Shown here: positions 55,861 to 63,911 of the stretch, one piece after another
Numbering within the stretch: position 1 is the stretch's first letter
How the letters are laid out: each line of letters begins with the position of its first letter
Assembly (NCBI RefSeq): GCF_019266065.1
Contig: NZ_LPNR01000134.1
Location: forward strand, 1 to 64,000
Length of the DNA stretch: 64,000 nucleotides
Source of the DNA: Nocardia sp. MH4
GTDB lineage: Bacteria; Actinomycetota; Actinomycetes; Mycobacteriales; Mycobacteriaceae
Direction of reading: 5' to 3'
The notes under the pieces: model-generated
Database searches by the model: none
Seen by the model: the letters and a program-made list of their open reading frames with translations, nothing else
What the model was told of the DNA's origin: nothing
Position numbers and translations under genes: made by a program

Positions 55861-56718
55861 GTGTCTCGATCCGTGCCGCAGCCTCCGTTCCCGTCGGAGC
55901 TGCTGGCCGATCTGCACGGCGACAACCTCGCGGCCGAACTGCGCGAGCAACTGCTGCCACAGGTCAGCGCCGACCCAGACGCGCTGCACTACCTCAGCCG
56001 GCTCGACGAGGTGAACGTCCACCTCCGCGCCCTGGCCACCGACGAGCGGGTCATGCATCCCATGCCCGACGACGTCGCAGACCGCATGTTCCGTTTCGTC
56101 GCCGATCTGGACCTGGAGGCAGACGACGGTCCCACCGAGCGCCTGACGACCATGCCGCAAGCCCAGCCGGACGGCCCCACCGTCCGGCTGACGGCCCTGC
56201 CGCACACTCAGCCGGACGGCCCCACCGACCGCCTGTCGACGATGGCCGTCCCGCCGCCGCCACCGCGTCCGCCCGTCGACGCGCCGGTCTCGCTGGCGCA
56301 GTACCGATCCCGCCGCCGAAGGGGCTGGCTGGCCGCGGCCGCCGCCTCCGTCGCCGTGCTCGCCGGCGCGGGCGCCGTCGTCACCACGCTCGACACCACC
56401 GACGGCACCCCGACCGCGGCGCCGTTCACCGAACCGGCTTCCGCGGGTGACGAGCTCACCACCGCCGCCGCGCTCAGCGCTCTCGGCAAGCGCGAAGTGA
56501 ACGGCCCGCTGGCCGACGAAGCGGCGCTGGCCCGCTGTGTGCAGGCCAACGGCGTCGATCGCACGGTGCTGGGTGCGTCGAGTATCACCTTCCGCGGCAC
56601 CGACGCGGTCCTCGTGCTCGTCATCGGACCCAAGCCGCCGACCATCACCGCGCTGGTCGTGGGCGCGGGCTGCACCACGGGCGCGCCCGAACAGCTCGCG
56701 CTACGCGACATCGGTTGA
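55861..56718 (+). CDS. anti-sigma-M membrane protein (RsmA-like)
   Basis: The 285-residue protein corresponds in place to Rv3912. It has a cytoplasmic helical domain (about 1-85), a linker containing 2.7 copies of a 15-residue repeat starting D-G-P-T (89-128), one membrane helix (about 155-175, L-A-A-A-A-A-S-V-A-V-L-A-G) and an extracytoplasmic domain with Cys residues near 223 and 272. There is no H-x-x-x-C-x-x-C zinc motif, so control would be by membrane-linked proteolysis rather than redox zinc loss. GTG 55861 follows GGGGAGG. Confidence 0.87.
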   Translation: MSRSVPQPPFPSELLADLHGDNLAAELREQLLPQVSADPDALHYLSRLDEVNVHLRALATDERVMHPMPDDVADRMFRFVADLDLEADDGPTERLTTMPQAQPDGPTVRLTALPHTQPDGPTDRLSTMAVPPPPPRPPVDAPVSLAQYRSRRRRGWLAAAAASVAVLAGAGAVVTTLDTTDGTPTAAPFTEPASAGDELTTAAALSALGKREVNGPLADEAALARCVQANGVDRTVLGASSITFRGTDAVLVLVIGPKPPTITALVVGAGCTTGAPEQLALRDIG

Positions 56719-56722
56719 CACA

Positions 56723-56740
56723 GCGCTTCGAGGGAAGCGC
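56723..56740 (+). terminator. short hairpin after the anti-sigma gene
   Basis: GCGCTTC-GAGG-GAAGCGC forms a 7-bp stem with a 4-nt loop 5 bp past the stop, just before the trxB promoter. Confidence 0.4.
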
Positions 56741-56750
56741 CGTCAGCCCG

Positions 56751-56776
56751 GGAACAACACCGTTTAGGCTGTTGTT
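56751..56776 (+). promoter_or_regulatory. SigH/SigR-type promoter of trxB
   Basis: GGAAC (56751-56755) and GTT (56774-56776), 18 bp apart, match the thiol-stress ECF consensus (GGAAY-N17-19-GTT). In M. tuberculosis trxB2-trxC is transcribed by SigH, so the same control is expected here. Confidence 0.65.
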
Positions 56777-56814
56777 GACCGACACGTCCCCAGCTTGTCT
56801 TTCGGAAGGGCCCC

Positions 56815-57801
56815 ATGAGCACGCCAGTTCGCGACCTGATCATCGTCGGCTCAGGACCCGCCGGTTACACGGCAGCCGTCTACGCCGCCCGCGCGGAACT
56901 GCAGCCGCTGGTCTTCGAAGGCACCCAGTTCGGCGGCGCCCTGATGACCACCACCGAGGTGGAGAACTTCCCCGGCTTCCGCGAGGGCATCATGGGCCCC
57001 GACCTGATGGAGCAGATGCGCGAGCAGGCCAAGCGTTTCGGCGCCGACCTGCGCACCGAGGACGTCGACGCGATCGACCTGTCCGGCCCCATCAAGAAGG
57101 TCACCGTCGGTGACGAGACCTTCGAGGCCTACGCCATCGTGCTGGCCATGGGCTCGGCCGCGCGCTACCTGAACGTGCCGGGTGAGCAGGAACTGCTCGG
57201 CCGCGGCGTGAGCGCCTGCGCCACCTGCGACGGCTTCTTCTTCAAGGGCCAGGACATCGTGGTGGTCGGCGGCGGCGACTCGGCCATGGAGGAAGCGACC
57301 TTCCTCACCAAGTTCGCGGCCAGCGTCACCGTCGTGCACCGTCGCGAGGAGTTCCGCGCCTCGCGGATCATGCTCGAGCGCGCCAAGGCCAACGAGAAGA
57401 TCAAGTTCCGGCTCAACGCCGAAGTGGTGAAGGTCAACGGCGAGACGAGCGTCACCAGCCTGACCCTGCGCGACACCCGCACCGGTGAGGAGTCCGAGCT
57501 CGCCGCGACCGGTCTGTTCGTCGCCATCGGCCACGACCCGCGCAGCGAACTGGTCAAGGGCCAGGTCGCGCTCGACGGCGAAGGCTATGTGCAGGTGACC
57601 GATCCGGGCACCGCCACCGACGTGGCCGGCGTGTTCGCCGCGGGCGACCTGGTCGACCACACCTACCGCCAGGCGATCACCGCCGCCGGCACCGGTTGCC
57701 GCGCGGCCATCGACGCCGAGCGCTGGCTCGCCGAACAGGGTGACATCACCGCCAACACCCTCGAAAACGCCGACGGCTCGGCAGCGGTGTCCACCAACTG
57801 A
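56815..57801 (+). CDS. trxB: thioredoxin-disulfide reductase
   Basis: The 328-residue flavoprotein has the FAD motif G-S-G-P-A-G-Y-T-A (12-20), the redox-active C-A-T-C (135-138), the NADPH motif G-G-G-D-S-A-M-E-E (about 161-169) and the C-terminal A-A-G-D FAD block. It reduces thioredoxin with NADPH. ATG follows GGAAGG. trxA follows after 41 bp, with a good ribosome-binding site, forming the thioredoxin operon. Confidence 0.95.
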   Translation: MSTPVRDLIIVGSGPAGYTAAVYAARAELQPLVFEGTQFGGALMTTTEVENFPGFREGIMGPDLMEQMREQAKRFGADLRTEDVDAIDLSGPIKKVTVGDETFEAYAIVLAMGSAARYLNVPGEQELLGRGVSACATCDGFFFKGQDIVVVGGGDSAMEEATFLTKFAASVTVVHRREEFRASRIMLERAKANEKIKFRLNAEVVKVNGETSVTSLTLRDTRTGEESELAATGLFVAIGHDPRSELVKGQVALDGEGYVQVTDPGTATDVAGVFAAGDLVDHTYRQAITAAGTGCRAAIDAERWLAEQGDITANTLENADGSAAVSTN

Positions 57802-57842
57802 TTTCGAGCACGTCGAGTTCCACCCCAGCAAGGAGTACAGCC

Positions 57843-58175
57843 ATGGCCGAGAGCGCCAACACCATCACCGTCACCGACCAGTCGTTCGCCGATGACGTCC
57901 TGCTCAGCGAGAAGCCGGTGCTGGTCGACTTCTGGGCCGACTGGTGCGGTCCGTGCAAGATGGTCGCCCCCGTGCTGGAGGAGATCGCGGGCACCCACGC
58001 CGACAAGCTGACGATCGCCAAGCTCGACACCGAGGCCAACCCCGGCGCGGCCCGCGATTACCAGATCCTGTCCCTGCCGACGATGATCCTGTTCCAGGGC
58101 GGCAAGCCCGTGAAGCAGATCGTCGGCGCCAAGGGCAAGGCGGCACTGCTGCGCGAACTCGACGGTCTCATCTGA
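57843..58175 (+). CDS. trxA: thioredoxin
   Basis: The 110-residue thioredoxin has the active site W-C-G-P-C (34-38), the buried Asp in D-F-W-A-D, and cis-Pro in L-P-T-M. Partner of TrxB, corresponding to trxC (Rv3914) in M. tuberculosis. AAGGAG lies 6 nt upstream of the ATG. A structured 130-bp gap separates it from cwlM. Confidence 0.95.
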   Translation: MAESANTITVTDQSFADDVLLSEKPVLVDFWADWCGPCKMVAPVLEEIAGTHADKLTIAKLDTEANPGAARDYQILSLPTMILFQGGKPVKQIVGAKGKAALLRELDGLI

Positions 58176-58227
58176 CCAGCGGTCTGATAAAGCACCTCCT
58201 ACCGGCCGACGCGCCGTAGGATGCCTG

Positions 58228-58258
58228 GACCCGGGATTGCCGTAATACGGCCCGGGTC
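58228..58258. promoter_or_regulatory. stem-loop between trxA and cwlM
   Basis: An 8-bp stem GACCCGGG / CCCGGGTC (58228-58235 and 58251-58258) encloses the palindrome CCGTAATACGG. No T-tract follows. It may end the trxBA message or carry an operator for cwlM, which starts 47 bp later. Confidence 0.45.
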
Positions 58259-58305
58259 TGAGACAATCGAGGCGACGCTCCGGCCGAAGGAAAGGGCTCT
58301 CACGC

Positions 58306-59499
58306 ATGCACCGACTTCGTCACGGCGATTCAGGACCAGCCGTAGCAGAGGTTCGGAGCACCCTCGCAAGCCTGGGCTTCCTGCATCCCCAGCACGGCGA
58401 TTACTGGAAGGACACCGACGCGGAGTTCGACCGTCCGCTCGACTCGGCGGTCCGCGCGTTCCAGCAGCAACGCGGTCTGCTCGTCGACGGCGTGGTCGGT
58501 CCGGCCACGTACCGCGCGCTGAAGGAAGCCTCCTACCGCCTGGGTGCCCGCACACTGATCTACCAGCTGTCCGCGCCGCTCTACGGTGACGATGTCGCGA
58601 CCCTGCAGCGCAAGCTGCAGGACCTCGGCTTCTACGTGCACCGGGTCGACGGCTATTTCGGCCCGCACACCCACGACGGTCTCAGCGCCTTCCAGCGCGA
58701 GATCGGCCTGTCCGCCGACGGCATCTGCGGCCCCGACACCTTGCGTTCGCTGGATCTGCTCGGCGCGCGCGTCACCGGCGGCAACCCGCATCGCATCGCC
58801 GAGGAAGAGGTGGTGCACCGGGCGGGCCCGCAGCTCACCGGCAAGCGCATCGTCATCGATCCCGGGTTCGGCGGCGCCGACAAGGGATTCGCGGTGCCCA
58901 CCGAGTTCGGTGACGTCTACGAGTCGGAGATCCTGTGGGATCTGGCCTCGCGGCTGGAGGGCCGGATGGCCGCCACCGGCATGGAGACGTTCCTGTCCCG
59001 CCCGTGGGGCGCCAACCCCACCGACGTGGAACGCGCCGAGACGTCCAACGCCTTCGACGCCGACCTGATGATCTCGCTGCGCTGCGCCACCAGTGACAAT
59101 CCGTCGGCGAAGGGCGTGGCCGGCTTCTACTTCGGCAACTCGCACGGCTCGGTGTCGATGATCGGCCAGGTGCTGGCCGGCTTCATCCAGCGCGAGGTCG
59201 TCGCCCGCACCTCGGTGCAGGACTGCCGCACGCACCAGCGCACCTGGGACCTGCTGCGGCTCACCAAGATGCCGACCGTGCAGGTGGACCTCGGCTACCT
59301 CACCAACGAGTACGACGCCTCGGTGCTCACCAACCCGCGCATGCGGGACGTGATCGCCGAAGCCATCCTCATCTCGGTCAAGCGGCTGTACCTGCTCGGC
59401 CAGGACGACCAGCCCACCGGCACCTACACCTTCGCCGAGCTGCTCGCCGAGGAGCTGGCCGCCGCCGACGCGGGCCACGTCCCCGCTCCGCGCGTCTGA
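58306..59499 (+). CDS. cwlM: CwlM, N-acetylmuramoyl-L-alanine amidase homologue with lost zinc site
   Basis: The 397-residue protein has two peptidoglycan-binding-type repeats (about 3-75 and 92-150) and an Amidase_3 fold (about 180-362). The zinc ligands are changed: D-P-G-H-G-G is D-P-G-F-G-G (Phe188) and the S-L-H motif is S-L-R (Arg259). This fits CwlM, an essential cytoplasmic regulator that, when phosphorylated, stimulates MurA in mycobacteria. No signal peptide is present. A Thr cluster (371, 373, 375 in T-G-T-Y-T-F) is where phosphosites are expected by position. ATG follows AAGGAAAGGG. Confidence 0.92.
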   Translation: MHRLRHGDSGPAVAEVRSTLASLGFLHPQHGDYWKDTDAEFDRPLDSAVRAFQQQRGLLVDGVVGPATYRALKEASYRLGARTLIYQLSAPLYGDDVATLQRKLQDLGFYVHRVDGYFGPHTHDGLSAFQREIGLSADGICGPDTLRSLDLLGARVTGGNPHRIAEEEVVHRAGPQLTGKRIVIDPGFGGADKGFAVPTEFGDVYESEILWDLASRLEGRMAATGMETFLSRPWGANPTDVERAETSNAFDADLMISLRCATSDNPSAKGVAGFYFGNSHGSVSMIGQVLAGFIQREVVARTSVQDCRTHQRTWDLLRLTKMPTVQVDLGYLTNEYDASVLTNPRMRDVIAEAILISVKRLYLLGQDDQPTGTYTFAELLAEELAAADAGHVPAPRV

Positions 59500-59518
59500 T
59501 AGCAGCCCCGAAACGGCC

Positions 59519-59546
59519 AACGGCCCTGCGGTTCCGCAGGGCCGTT
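59519..59546. terminator. bidirectional terminator between cwlM and the Rv3916c-like gene
   Basis: A 13-nt arm AACGGCCCTGCGG (59519-59531) pairs with its complement (59534-59546), leaving about an 11-12-bp stem with a tight loop. It lies between convergent genes and is followed by a T-containing stretch. Confidence 0.8.
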
Positions 59547-59560
59547 GTCGTCTGTCCGGT

Positions 59561-60328
59561 TCAGTGCACGCCGACGCGGGTCGGCGGCACCATCGACGCC
59601 GCCGCCAGGAGCTGGTCGAGGGCGCGCTCCACGTCTTCCTTCCAGCCGTGGTCGGAGTCGAGCTCCAGCCGCAGCCGGGGGAAGCGGTGATGCGGGGCCA
59701 CCACTTCGAAACCGACGTCGGCCAGGAAATCGGCGTCGATCATGCAGGTTTCGGGGGTGCAGTGAGTCGCCGCCGCCGGATCGCGCAGCGGGGCCGCGAT
59801 CCGCTCCATCAGTCGCATGGACGAACCGAGACCGCGGTCGGCCAGCGAGCTCGTCGACGGGCTGTTGCGAATGCCGAACGCCTCGATCGCACGCACACCA
59901 CGACGCACCAGATCGGCCACCACGCCCTGAATCAGCCGATGGGCTACATCGGCCTCCTCGTAGGGGAATTCGGCCTGCAGCGTGGTCAGCAGGACCGCGT
60001 CCGGGCTCACGGGGGAGGTGGGGAACAGGGTCGACCGGGGGACCGCGCTCGGCGGTGAGTACAGCGCGCAGCCTGCGATGTTGTTGTCCACATGCGCCAG
60101 CTGACCGCACGAGCCCCACTCGAGCATCACGGTCGAGAGCCAGGCTTCCTTCTCGAAGACCGGATCGCTGAAAGCGTGTGAGTCGGCAGCGACGGCTGGA
60201 TCGAGCTCCCAGAACACACACCGCCGGGTGTGCGCCGGGAGCTGATCGAGTCGATCGAGGGTCAATGCCGTGACGCTGGTCGACACCGCTCTGCTCAGCC
60301 TCCAGCTGTCCGATTCATCCACGCTCAC
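59561..60328 (-). CDS. GNAT-like hypothetical protein (Rv3916c-like)
   Basis: The 255-residue protein sits where Rv3916c lies in M. tuberculosis. It begins MSVDESDSWRLSRAVSTSVT and has a central L-Q-A-E-F-P-Y-E-E-A-D-V-A-H-R-L-I-Q-G-V region resembling an acetyltransferase core, without a clear R/Q-x-x-G-x-G/A acetyl-CoA loop. The function is unknown. The GTG at 60328 lacks a ribosome-binding site; TAGTGA is 6 bp upstream, so a leaderless transcript is possible. Confidence 0.83.
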   Translation of the reverse strand: MSVDESDSWRLSRAVSTSVTALTLDRLDQLPAHTRRCVFWELDPAVAADSHAFSDPVFEKEAWLSTVMLEWGSCGQLAHVDNNIAGCALYSPPSAVPRSTLFPTSPVSPDAVLLTTLQAEFPYEEADVAHRLIQGVVADLVRRGVRAIEAFGIRNSPSTSSLADRGLGSSMRLMERIAAPLRDPAAATHCTPETCMIDADFLADVGFEVVAPHHRFPRLRLELDSDHGWKEDVERALDQLLAAASMVPPTRVGVH

Positions 60329-60337
60329 GCCACATCA

Positions 60338-60346
60338 CTATCCACA
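60338..60346 (+). other. DnaA-box-like 9-mer
   Basis: CTATCCACA differs from TTATCCACA at one position. It lies just upstream of the Rv3916c-like gene. A single box near the origin can be chance. Confidence 0.3.
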
Positions 60347-60392
60347 GTAATGCCGCCTCTTTCAATTATGTAGAAAGACTGGGAGTGCCCCG

Positions 60393-61421
60393 TCACAGTG
60401 ACGTTTCGGGGCCGGATTGCTCCATCAGCGCCACAATGCGCTCGAGGTCTTCGACGGAACCGAACTCGACAACGATCTTGCCTTTACGCTTTCCGAGGCT
60501 GACCGTGACCCGGGTGTCGTAGGAGCCCGACAGCCGTTCGGCCACTTCTTGCAGTCCCGGCATGTGGATCGGCTTACGCTTCGGCGCCGGGGGAGCGACC
60601 TCCGAGGGATTGCGGTTCGCCAGCGTCACCGCTTCCTCGGTGGCCCGGACCGACAGTCCCTCGGCGACGATCCGCGCCGCCAACACTTCCTGTGCGTCGG
60701 CTCCGGCATCCAAGCCGAGCAGCGCCCTGGCGTGTCCGGCCGAGAGCACCCCGGCGGCCACCCGACGCTGCACGGGGATCGGCAGCTTCAGCAATCGGAT
60801 CATATTCGTCACCACCGGTCGCGAACGACCGATTCGCGAGGCCAATTCCTCGTGGGTGACATCGAATTCCTCGAGCAGTTGCTGATACGCGGCCGCCTCT
60901 TCGAGTGGGTTCAGCTGCACGCGGTGGATGTTCTCCAGCAGTGCGTCGCGCAGCATCGAGCCGTCGGCGGTGTCGCGGATGATCGCCGGAATCGTCGTCA
61001 GTCCGGCTTCCTGGCACGCGCGCCACCGGCGCTCGCCCATGACCAACTGGAACTTGTCGACACCCGGCTCGACCCGCCGCACCACGATCGGCTGCATCAG
61101 GCCGAACTCGCGGATCGAGTGCACCAGCTCCGCCAGCGCCTCCTCCTCGAAGACCTGCCGCGGCTGCTTCGGGTTCGGCTCGATCTGCTCGGCAGGCACC
61201 TCGCGGTAGACCGCGCCGCCGGGGGAGACGAGGTCTTCCTCCGGTTCGGGCTCGGCATCCGGGACGCGATGCAGGAACGCCTCGGCCGGCTGCGGGCCGA
61301 TCGGGTTGATCCCGATGACGCTCGCCGCGGCACTGCTGAGGCCCGGCGCCGTCGCTGCCGGACCCGTCGGGATCAGTGCGGCCAACCCGCGCCCGAGACC
61401 GCCCTTTTTCGCCTGACTCAT
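60393..61421 (-). CDS. parB: chromosome partitioning protein ParB
   Basis: The 342-residue ParB has a ParA-interacting N-terminus (M-S-Q-A-K-K-G-G-L-G-R-G-L), the CTPase/clamp motifs around G-E-R-R-W-R-A (129-135), an HTH region near 175-215 and a C-terminal dimerisation domain. It loads onto parS and spreads. It starts 34 bp after parA, with an AAGGGA-containing site upstream. The parB stop lies in the palindrome CGTCACAGTGACG (60391-60403). Confidence 0.96.
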   Translation of the reverse strand: MSQAKKGGLGRGLAALIPTGPAATAPGLSSAAASVIGINPIGPQPAEAFLHRVPDAEPEPEEDLVSPGGAVYREVPAEQIEPNPKQPRQVFEEEALAELVHSIREFGLMQPIVVRRVEPGVDKFQLVMGERRWRACQEAGLTTIPAIIRDTADGSMLRDALLENIHRVQLNPLEEAAAYQQLLEEFDVTHEELASRIGRSRPVVTNMIRLLKLPIPVQRRVAAGVLSAGHARALLGLDAGADAQEVLAARIVAEGLSVRATEEAVTLANRNPSEVAPPAPKRKPIHMPGLQEVAERLSGSYDTRVTVSLGKRKGKIVVEFGSVEDLERIVALMEQSGPETSL

Positions 61422-61455
61422 CGGCTACCGATCCCTTCCTCGTTCCAACACACCA

Positions 61456-62451
61456 CTACGACGCGTCCTGGCGGAGCTGGGCGCGGGCGGCGAGCTCACG
61501 CCCCGCGTCCAGGTAGCTCATCGCACCGCGGGAGCCTGGATCATAATCGAGCACGGTCATCCCGTAGCCCGGCGCCTCCGAGACCTTCACGCTGCGCGGA
61601 ATCATCGACTTGAGGACGACGTCGCCGAAGTGGTTGCGCACTTCCTCGGCCACCTGGTCGGCCAGTTTGGTGCGGCCGTCGTACATCGTCAGCAGGACGG
61701 TGGAGACGTGGAGCTCGGGGTTGAGGTGCGCTTGCACCAGCCCGATATTGCGGAGCAGCTGACCGACGCCCTCCAGCGCGTAGTACTCGCACTGGATCGG
61801 GATCAGCACCTCCTTGGCCGCCACGAGCGCGTTGACCGTGAGCAGGCCGAGCGACGGCGGGCAGTCGATGAGGACGTAGTCGATGTCGTACCCGGCCATC
61901 GCCGCTTCGTGGATCGCGGCCTTCAGCCGCCCCTCCCGGGCAACCATCGAGACGAGCTCGATCTCGGCGCCGGCGAGGTCGATCGTGGCGGGCACGCACA
62001 GCAGTCGCTCGCTGTGCGGACTCTGCTGAATCGCGTCCTTGACGGTCACCTCACCGATCAGCAGTTCGTAGCTGGACGGCACCCCGGAGTGATGCGCGAC
62101 GCCCAGCGCCGTGCTCGCGTTGCCCTGCGGATCGAGATCGACGACAAGAACCGTCATGCCCTGGTGCGCTAGCGCCGCAGCGAGATTGACCGTCGTCGTG
62201 GTTTTACCCACGCCGCCCTTCTGGTTGGCGATGGTGATGATCCGTTGCTCGCGGGGTTTCGGCACAGTGACCTTTCCTGGATGCAGAATCTGGCTGGCGC
62301 GTTGCGCTTCCGCCGCGATCGGGGTCTCGGCCGGGGAGATGTGCCCGAAAGGAGTGTTCCCGAACGTCTCCGCGTCGAAGTTGCTGGAATCCAGCATCCC
62401 CGGGACCCGCGACGCTGTTTCCCGTGAAACATTCGCCGGACCGCTCGACAT
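61456..62451 (-). CDS. parA: chromosome partitioning ATPase ParA
   Basis: The 331-residue ParA has a deviant Walker A K-G-G-V-G-K-T-T (78-85), Walker B-type D-L-D-P-Q-G-N, and the D-C-P-P-S-L-G switch. It carries about 70 extra N-terminal residues, whose codons for N-V-S-R-E-T form a parS site. ATG 62451 follows AGGAG. In related genomes gid(rsmG) lies immediately upstream; here it is absent, and the gene is followed upstream by repeats. Confidence 0.95.
   Translation of the reverse strand: MSSGPANVSRETASRVPGMLDSSNFDAETFGNTPFGHISPAETPIAAEAQRASQILHPGKVTVPKPREQRIITIANQKGGVGKTTTTVNLAAALAHQGMTVLVVDLDPQGNASTALGVAHHSGVPSSYELLIGEVTVKDAIQQSPHSERLLCVPATIDLAGAEIELVSMVAREGRLKAAIHEAAMAGYDIDYVLIDCPPSLGLLTVNALVAAKEVLIPIQCEYYALEGVGQLLRNIGLVQAHLNPELHVSTVLLTMYDGRTKLADQVAEEVRNHFGDVVLKSMIPRSVKVSEAPGYGMTVLDYDPGSRGAMSYLDAGRELAARAQLRQDAS
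62416..62431. other. parS site inside parA
   Basis: TGTTTCCCGTGAAACA, one mismatch (position 7) from TGTTTCACGTGAAACA, lies in parA codons 7-12 (N-V-S-R-E-T), a common location for parS in actinobacteria. Confidence 0.9.
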
Positions 62452-63016
62452 AGACAGCTCCTAACCCGAGAAACTTCAGATCACGTTCTCCCGACCGAGC
62501 GTCGGCGCCGTGTCATCACAAACAAGATCGGCGGCGTCCGGCCACTGCCACGGTGGCTCCCGGCGCGCACGCCCGACTCTGAACAGCTTGCCAGCACTAC
62601 GACCGATAGGAAAGCTGAATCGCGGCACGCCGAGAAGGACACACCCAAGTTCGCGCAAATCACTTTCCGGATCAATGTTTCACGGGAAACACGGGGGAGT
62701 GGCGGGTCTGAAATCGTCGGGCCGACCAGAGTTTCCGACCCGGTCCTGGGCCCTGTGTCGTCACCCCTTGGCCTTTCGCGAGATGGTGACGTGTCGGGAC
62801 AGGCCCTCGGTCCTTCATCAGATCCCTACTCTCCGAGGCTCCACTGCGGCCGGGCCACACCGGTGTCGCGACGTCCGGCGAGGACAGGCGTGTGCCACGG
62901 CAGTCGGGACTCGACGCCGAGACCAAGGGAGTCGGTGGCGGGCAAGAGCCGCCGGAGCTCCATCGACCGGCCTCCGCCCTCTTCGGATCGACGACATGGC
63001 ACGACACTTTGCCGCC
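62452..63016. other. 565-bp region upstream of parA without a supported gene
   Basis: This stretch should contain the parA promoter and holds the 62676 parS site. No frame here resembles gid(rsmG), jag or another expected neighbour. One leftward frame crossing the parS site ends P-V-F-P-V-K-H, which is what a parS sequence encodes when read through, and is not evidence for a gene. Confidence 0.7.
62676..62691. other. parS site upstream of parA
   Basis: TGTTTCACGGGAAACA differs from the consensus at one position. It is about 225 bp upstream of the parA start and 326 bp before the first tandem-repeat unit. Confidence 0.9.
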
Positions 63017-63543
63017 CTGTCCCCAACGCTGTGCTGTCCCCAACGCTGTGCTGTCCCCAACGCCGTGCTGTCCCCAACGCCGTGCTGTCCCCAACGCCGT
63101 GCTGTCCCCAACGCCGTGCTGTCCCCAACGCCGTGCTGTCCCCAACGCCGTGCTGTCCCCAACGCCGTGCTGTCCCCAACGCCGTGCTGTCCCCAACGCC
63201 GTGCTGTCCCCAACGCCGTGCTGTCCCCAACGCCGTGCTGTCCCCAACGCCGTGCTGTCCCCAACGCCGTGCTGTCCCCAACGCCGTGCTGTCCCCAACG
63301 CCGTGCTGTCCCCAACGCCGTGCTGTCCCCAACGCCGTGCTGTCCCCAACGCCGTGCTGTCCCCAACGCCGTGCTGTCCCCAACGCCGTGCTGTCCCCAA
63401 CGCCGTGCTGTCCCCAACGCCGTGCTGTCCCCAACGCCGTGCTGTCCCCAACGCCGTGCTGTCCCCAACGCCGTGCTGTCCCCAACGCCGTGCTATCCCC
63501 GGACCCGTGCTATCCCCGGACCCGTGCTATCCCCGGACCCGTG
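63017..63543. repeat. tandem array of 31 units of 17 bp
   Basis: Twenty-eight units of CTGTCCCCAACGCCGTG (the first two with CTGTG at the end) run from 63017 to 63492, followed by three units of CTATCCCCGGACCCGTG (63493-63543). Units are close to identical. Since 17 is not a multiple of 3, all three frames on both strands stay open with a 17-residue repeat, so the long open frames here are not evidence for coding. The minus strand has a GGGG run in every unit. Confidence 0.97.
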
Positions 63544-63580
63544 CTGTCCGCGTGCAGTGGTCTTGGTGGCGCGTGACCTC

Positions 63581-63634
63581 CGTGCCGCGCAATACCGTGC
63601 CGCGCAATACCGTGCCGCGCTATCCCGTGCCGCA
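63581..63634. repeat. tandem array of about 3.5 units of 15 bp
   Basis: CGTGCCGCGCAATAC occurs at 63581-63595 and 63596-63610, then CGTGCCGCGCTATCC (63611-63625) and a partial unit. It links the 17-bp and 16-bp arrays. Confidence 0.9.
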
Positions 63635-63826
63635 CGGTCTTCGTGGCGCACGGTCTTCGTGGCGCACGGTCTTCGTGGCGCACGGTCTTCGTGGCGCACG
63701 GTCTTCGTGGCGCACGGTCTTCGTGGCGCACGGTCTTCGTGGCGCACGGTCTTCGTGGCGCACGGTCCTTGTGGCACACGGTCCTCGTGGCGCACGGTCC
63801 TCGTGGCACACGGTCCTCGTGGCACA
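63635..63826. repeat. tandem array of 12 units of 16 bp
   Basis: Eight units of CGGTCTTCGTGGCGCA (63635-63762) are followed by four variants (CGGTCCTTGTGGCACA, CGGTCCTCGTGGCGCA and two CGGTCCTCGTGGCACA) to 63826. A thirteenth unit degenerates at 63827. Confidence 0.95.
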
Positions 63827-63911
63827 CGGTCCTCGGAATGGCCGACACATCCAATCTCCCATCTCGATCGGCGCGTTCGCATGGTGCGCAGCCTTCGTCG
63901 CGCGTCGTCTT

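Noticed and set aside
62672..62720. Remnant of gid ending in F-P-V-K-H
   Set aside because: Those residues are what a parS sequence encodes in this frame; no methyltransferase motif is found upstream of it.
63017..63826. CRISPR array
   Set aside because: Units are directly adjacent with no unique spacers, are too short, and no cas gene is present.
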